This document shows positions 61,840 to 64,000 of a stretch of DNA of 64,000 nucleotides, piece by piece. Origin of the DNA: Synechococcus sp. PCC 6312. Its GTDB lineage: Bacteria; Cyanobacteriota; Cyanobacteriia; Thermosynechococcales; Thermosynechococcaceae. The stretch spans positions 1,055,501 through 1,119,500 of the forward strand of contig NC_019680.1 of NCBI RefSeq assembly GCF_000316685.1. The letters are read 5' to 3'. The notes under the pieces were generated by a model. That model searched no databases. It had not been told where the DNA came from and worked only from the letters and a program-made list of their open reading frames with translations. The position numbers were made by a program, and so were the translations under genes. The number at the start of each line of letters is the position of its first letter. Within the stretch, counting starts at the first letter, position 1.

Positions 61840-62097
61840 GTGAAACGTGAGCAGGAATTGCTGAGGGATTACGACCTCGAATTAACAAACGCTCGGCGCA
61901 AGATTCGCGAGCTTGAGGCCTTTGTGTCTGAGGTAAAGGCGATGCGCGTACTTCAGAAGCGGTATTTTGTGGGGCGATCTCGAACGGTCTTGCAAGAGTC
62001 AAAAAACCAGGAACGGTGCGTGGATCGGCTGGTTGACTCTTTGTTGGAAGACTCCACGGTTGCCCAGGGTGATTTATTTGGGGGCAGCAATGGCTAG
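61840..62097 (+). CDS. Hypothetical coiled-coil prophage protein, 85 aa
   Basis: GTG start 1 bp after the previous stop, with GAGGTTGAGG upstream. The N-terminal half is a coiled coil (REQELLRDYDLELTNARRKI, RELEAFVSEVKAM). The remainder is basic and then acidic. Overlaps the next gene by 8 bp. No family recognised. Confidence 0.6.
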   Translation: MKREQELLRDYDLELTNARRKIRELEAFVSEVKAMRVLQKRYFVGRSRTVLQESKNQERCVDRLVDSLLEDSTVAQGDLFGGSNG

Positions 62098-62467
62098 CCC
62101 AAAAGAGCCACTGAGTTTTCGAGTGCTGAAGCTGCTTGAGGCGGGGGAGTTTCGGTCTGTAAAGTCCGCTGCTTTATTGTTGCAGTGCTCGACGGCCGAG
62201 GTGGCAGAGGCGTTGCGAATGTGCCAGAAACGGGGTTGCGTTGTTCGCAGAAGGGGTGAACTCATGCGATTGGCAAAGCCCAAGCTGAGAGGCGGGGAGC
62301 CATTGAGTTATCGAGTGTTGCAGTTACTGGAAGCCAACCAGTTTGGGTCTGTGAGTAAGGCGGCAAAGCGGTTGCAGTGCTCGGTGGCTGAGGTGGTGGA
62401 GGCGTTGCAACTGTGTCGGATTGCAGGTTGTGTTGTACGGAGGAGAGGGAAGTGGCTGAGTCTGTGA
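62090..62467 (+). CDS. Tandem duplicated helix-turn-helix protein, 125 aa
   Basis: From ATG 62090; a longer frame upstream is a shadow. Two ~55-residue copies: PLSFRVLKLLEAGEFRSVKS ... CVVRRRGELMRL (residues ~6-61) and PLSYRVLQLLEANQFGSVSK ... CVVRRRGKWLSL (~69-124). Each has a helix-turn-helix (AALLLQCSTAEVAEAL / AAKRLQCSVAEVVEAL) and a basic wing, so one chain could bind as a built-in dimer to direct repeats. Function in prophage regulation is inferred. Confidence 0.8.
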   Translation: MASPKEPLSFRVLKLLEAGEFRSVKSAALLLQCSTAEVAEALRMCQKRGCVVRRRGELMRLAKPKLRGGEPLSYRVLQLLEANQFGSVSKAAKRLQCSVAEVVEALQLCRIAGCVVRRRGKWLSL

Positions 62468-62919
62468 GGCGGTCGCTACTGGCAAAAATCCACGTTGCCA
62501 AGAAGCAGTTGGGGCTAAGTGAAGACCAATATCGGGCGATTGTGGCTGGCGAGGGCGGGGCTGAGTCCTGCTCGGAGCTAACCCTGGATGAGTTGGGCTT
62601 GGTGCTGTCGGAGATGGAGCGACTCGGGTTTAAGGCAAAGCAAAGTGAGTCGCTGTCGCCCAGGAGCCGTGACAAAACGGTGAAAACCCAGACCGACCGA
62701 TTGGTGGCGTTGTGGATTAACCTTTACCAGGCCGGGGCAGTCAAAAATCGCTCCCACCAGGCCCTGCAAGAGTTTGTGATCAAGTTCCTGGGGGCAAATG
62801 TGAAAGTTATGCCGGGGGTTGACCCGCTGCAGGCTTTGAGTTGGCGGCAAAAGCAGAAAACAATTGGGGCGTTGGAGAAGTGGTTGAGGAAGGTCAGAGA
62901 GGAGGCGAAGCAGGCGTGA
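62452..62919 (+). CDS. GemA-like regulatory protein (DUF1018, Mu gp16)
   Basis: 155 residues from GTG 62452 (GGAGG 7 bp upstream). Begins RRSLLAKIHVAKKQLGLSED followed by QYRAIVAGEGGAESCSELT, the DUF1018 signature. The C-terminal half (DRLVALWINLYQAGAVKNRS, ALSWRQKQKTIGALEKWLRK) is likewise typical. In Mu, GemA modulates host gene expression early in infection. The position just before the Mor gene matches Mu gene order. Confidence 0.92.
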   Translation: MAESVRRSLLAKIHVAKKQLGLSEDQYRAIVAGEGGAESCSELTLDELGLVLSEMERLGFKAKQSESLSPRSRDKTVKTQTDRLVALWINLYQAGAVKNRSHQALQEFVIKFLGANVKVMPGVDPLQALSWRQKQKTIGALEKWLRKVREEAKQA

Positions 62920-63584
62920 GTGAGCAGGAGCGGATTGCTAAGGGCCTGGCGATGATTCGGCACGAGTTGCGGCGGTTGGGACTGCGGGAGTCGTCGCCGT
63001 TGGTGCTGATTCTGTGCAACCAATACAAGGCTGCGAATTTGCAGGGGTTGGATATTGATGGACTGTTGGCGGTTTATGGGGTGTTGAAACGCTCTAATGC
63101 TGAACCCGATTTCTCGGGACAGCGTGATTTGAGTCCTGAGTTGGATTCGGTTTTGTTCCGATTAAAGGAGTTGGATTTGAGTCCGCGTGAATTTGTGATC
63201 ACGGCCTGGTGTCAGGCACACGGCTATCAGGGTTTTGATGATCTGGATGCGGAGGGTTTGAATCTGCTGGCGGCTGTTCTTGAAAGATCAAGGTTGCGGC
63301 GGTTAACAGGCTCGTCTTTGCAAGAGTTTGTGCGCCTTGAGTGGTGGTTGAGGCTAACGATTGCGGCTCTGAATGGGCTGGCTGGCGTGGGCGAATTTGA
63401 GGCTGCGTTGCAGATTCTAAATGCCAAGATTGCCGCCAACGACGCAGTAGATGAGCGGATCGAGCAGCGGATGATCCTTGAGCTAACGAAAAATTGCTCC
63501 CCAGAAGATTTGGCCCGGGAAGTGTCCGAAGTTAGGCGTTTGGCGCGGGTGTGGCAGCCGTGGAGACGGGAGGAGGCGCGGTGA
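62916..63584 (+). CDS. Hypothetical prophage protein, 222 aa
   Basis: GTG start in a 4-bp overlap (GTGA) with gemA; a longer upstream frame is a shadow. Helical protein with two related Leu-rich segments (LVLILCNQYKAANLQGLDID and FVITAWCQAHGYQGFDDLDA), suggesting an internal repeat. No family recognised. Coupled to the Mor-like gene downstream by another GTGA overlap. Confidence 0.65.
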   Translation: MSEQERIAKGLAMIRHELRRLGLRESSPLVLILCNQYKAANLQGLDIDGLLAVYGVLKRSNAEPDFSGQRDLSPELDSVLFRLKELDLSPREFVITAWCQAHGYQGFDDLDAEGLNLLAAVLERSRLRRLTGSSLQEFVRLEWWLRLTIAALNGLAGVGEFEAALQILNAKIAANDAVDERIEQRMILELTKNCSPEDLAREVSEVRRLARVWQPWRREEAR

Positions 63585-63901
63585 TTATCGAGGATTTGCG
63601 GCGGGTGCTGGAGGATAAGGCAGATGCCTTTTTTGCGGCGTTTGGGGGGCAGGAGCTTTATATCCCCAAATGCCCGACCGCTGATCACTCGATTAGTTTG
63701 GAGATTGGCGTTGAGGCGGCAACCCGTTTGGGAGCCTATTTTGGCGGGACAACAATCTACGTTCCTTGGTCTGAGACGCGAGCCTCTCGCAACCGGGAGA
63801 TTGCCGCAGATTTGGCGGCTGGTACCTGTAGCTTGCAGGAGTTGTCACGGCGTTACGGGTTGTCACGCCGGCATTTGCGGCGGCTGAAGGGCAGTTCTTA
63901 G
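63581..63901 (+). CDS. Mor transcription activator family protein
   Basis: 106 residues. The N-terminal dimerisation part (VIIEDLRRVLEDKADAFFAA) is followed by the Mor/Mga signature ATRLGAYFGGTTIYVPWSET and a C-terminal helix-turn-helix (LQELSRRYGLSRRHLRRLKG). In Mu, Mor activates the middle promoter Pm directly downstream. Here the last early gene is likewise followed by a non-coding gap before the next frame at the window edge. Confidence 0.92.
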   Translation: MIIEDLRRVLEDKADAFFAAFGGQELYIPKCPTADHSISLEIGVEAATRLGAYFGGTTIYVPWSETRASRNREIAADLAAGTCSLQELSRRYGLSRRHLRRLKGSS

Positions 63902-63905
63902 ACTT

Positions 63906-63964
63906 TTGTCCTGTTGTTTGGCGGGGGCGGCTCGAACAAGATGGGGGCAAGCCTGAGAGGACAA
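63906..63964. promoter_or_regulatory. Inverted repeat downstream of mor (possible middle promoter region)
   Basis: TTGTCCT at 63906-63912 and its reverse complement AGGACAA at 63958-63964 frame ~45 bp just after the Mor gene, where Mu has its Mor-activated Pm promoter. The repeat may be fortuitous; the location is the main argument. Confidence 0.3.
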
Positions 63965-63969
63965 GCTGC

Positions 63970-64000
63970 GTGAAAGAGTTTTTATTGCCACTGGTATTTG
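63970..64000 (+). CDS. Start of a possible next prophage gene (cut by window edge)
   Basis: A GTG at 63970 opens a frame reading VKEFLLPLVF to the window end, a hydrophobic start as in holin-like or membrane proteins that begin Mu-type lysis regions. Too short for any confident call. Confidence 0.25.
   Translation, partial: MKEFLLPLVF

Larger units (their letters stand above)
52258..64000. mobile_element. Mu-like transposable prophage, left part (runs past the window)
   Basis: Gene order follows phage Mu: leftward repressor (54651), divergent Ner-like protein, MuA-like transposase, MuB-like ATPase, a run of small overlapping genes, GemA (DUF1018), and Mor as the last early gene. GC content is clearly higher than in the host and host palindromes are sparser. 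Leftward genes beyond the repressor (HNH protein, J-domain protein, 82-aa protein) are probably part of it. The exact left end is not identified; it lies somewhere left of 52258, possibly in the AATTCTGGATCA region or beyond the CRISPR array. Confidence 0.85.

Noticed and set aside
1-64000. tRNA or rRNA genes
   Set aside because: I scanned the larger gaps for T-loop and acceptor patterns and found none that could be supported.

Overview
The window reads as a chromosomal segment of a unicellular cyanobacterium. Evidence: a ferredoxin-dependent nitrate assimilation cluster with ntcB, narM and an NrtP-type transporter, a CrtR-type carotene hydroxylase, and many cyanobacterial conserved hypotheticals. 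The ordinary (host) parts carry a very frequent palindrome, CCAGGCCTGG and its sub-forms, inside genes and between them. I cannot name the species with certainty; a Synechococcus/Thermosynechococcaceae-like host would fit.

Layout. 1-5521: housekeeping genes (partial trpC, a YnfA-like membrane protein, a geranylgeranyl-reductase-like flavoprotein, an HtrA protease, a Rho_N/DUF4912 protein). 5600-13720: an AT-rich island almost free of the host palindrome, bracketed by an IS5-like element on the left and an internally deleted relative on the right. It holds a NarL-type two-component pair divergent from a DevBCA-type exporter operon that includes a beta-barrel-like protein and a DUF2141 protein. 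13783-24884: nitrate assimilation (trpD-like gene, ntcB, nirA, nrtP, narB, narM) plus a Uma2 protein, a cupin and a flavin-type oxidase. nirA has a textbook NtcA promoter, and narB is fused to an N-terminal DUF1830 domain. 24919-27333: a glutathione S-transferase remnant and an AT-rich pair, an unknown protein plus a beta-class DNA methyltransferase, that looks like a restriction-modification insertion. 27538-32561: molybdate transporter and molybdenum cofactor operon (moeA, moaA, a moaC-mobA fusion, moaD, moaE), which supplies the cofactor NarB needs.

32625-47792: mixed host genes (a ketoacyl synthase paralogue, a second Uma2 protein, a sterol-desaturase family protein, a P-type ATPase with a universal stress protein, a TauE/DUF1634 pair, an aminotransferase, crtR, a GFA protein, glyS). 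At 35251-36061 an isolated lasso-peptide B2 protease gene lies downstream of a small ORF carrying the lasso leader motif, with no B1 or cyclase gene nearby.

47826-64000: accessory DNA. A decayed IS630-type element truncates a gene of unknown function. Next is an orphan CRISPR array of 34 identical 36-nt repeats with no cas genes in the window. Then comes the left part of a Mu-like transposable prophage running off the window: a leftward operon with an HNH protein and a J-domain protein, a repressor, a Ner-like regulator, MuA- and MuB-like transposition proteins, a run of tightly overlapping small genes, GemA and Mor. The small genes include an NblA-like protein and two proteins made of tandemly duplicated domains.

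The most notable signal links the last two systems. A 35-nt segment immediately left of the first CRISPR repeat matches the MuA-like transposase gene at 33 of 35 positions, with the match stopping at the expected spacer borders. Copies of a 12-bp sequence (AATTCTGGATCA), several in inverted pairs, flank the array on both sides.
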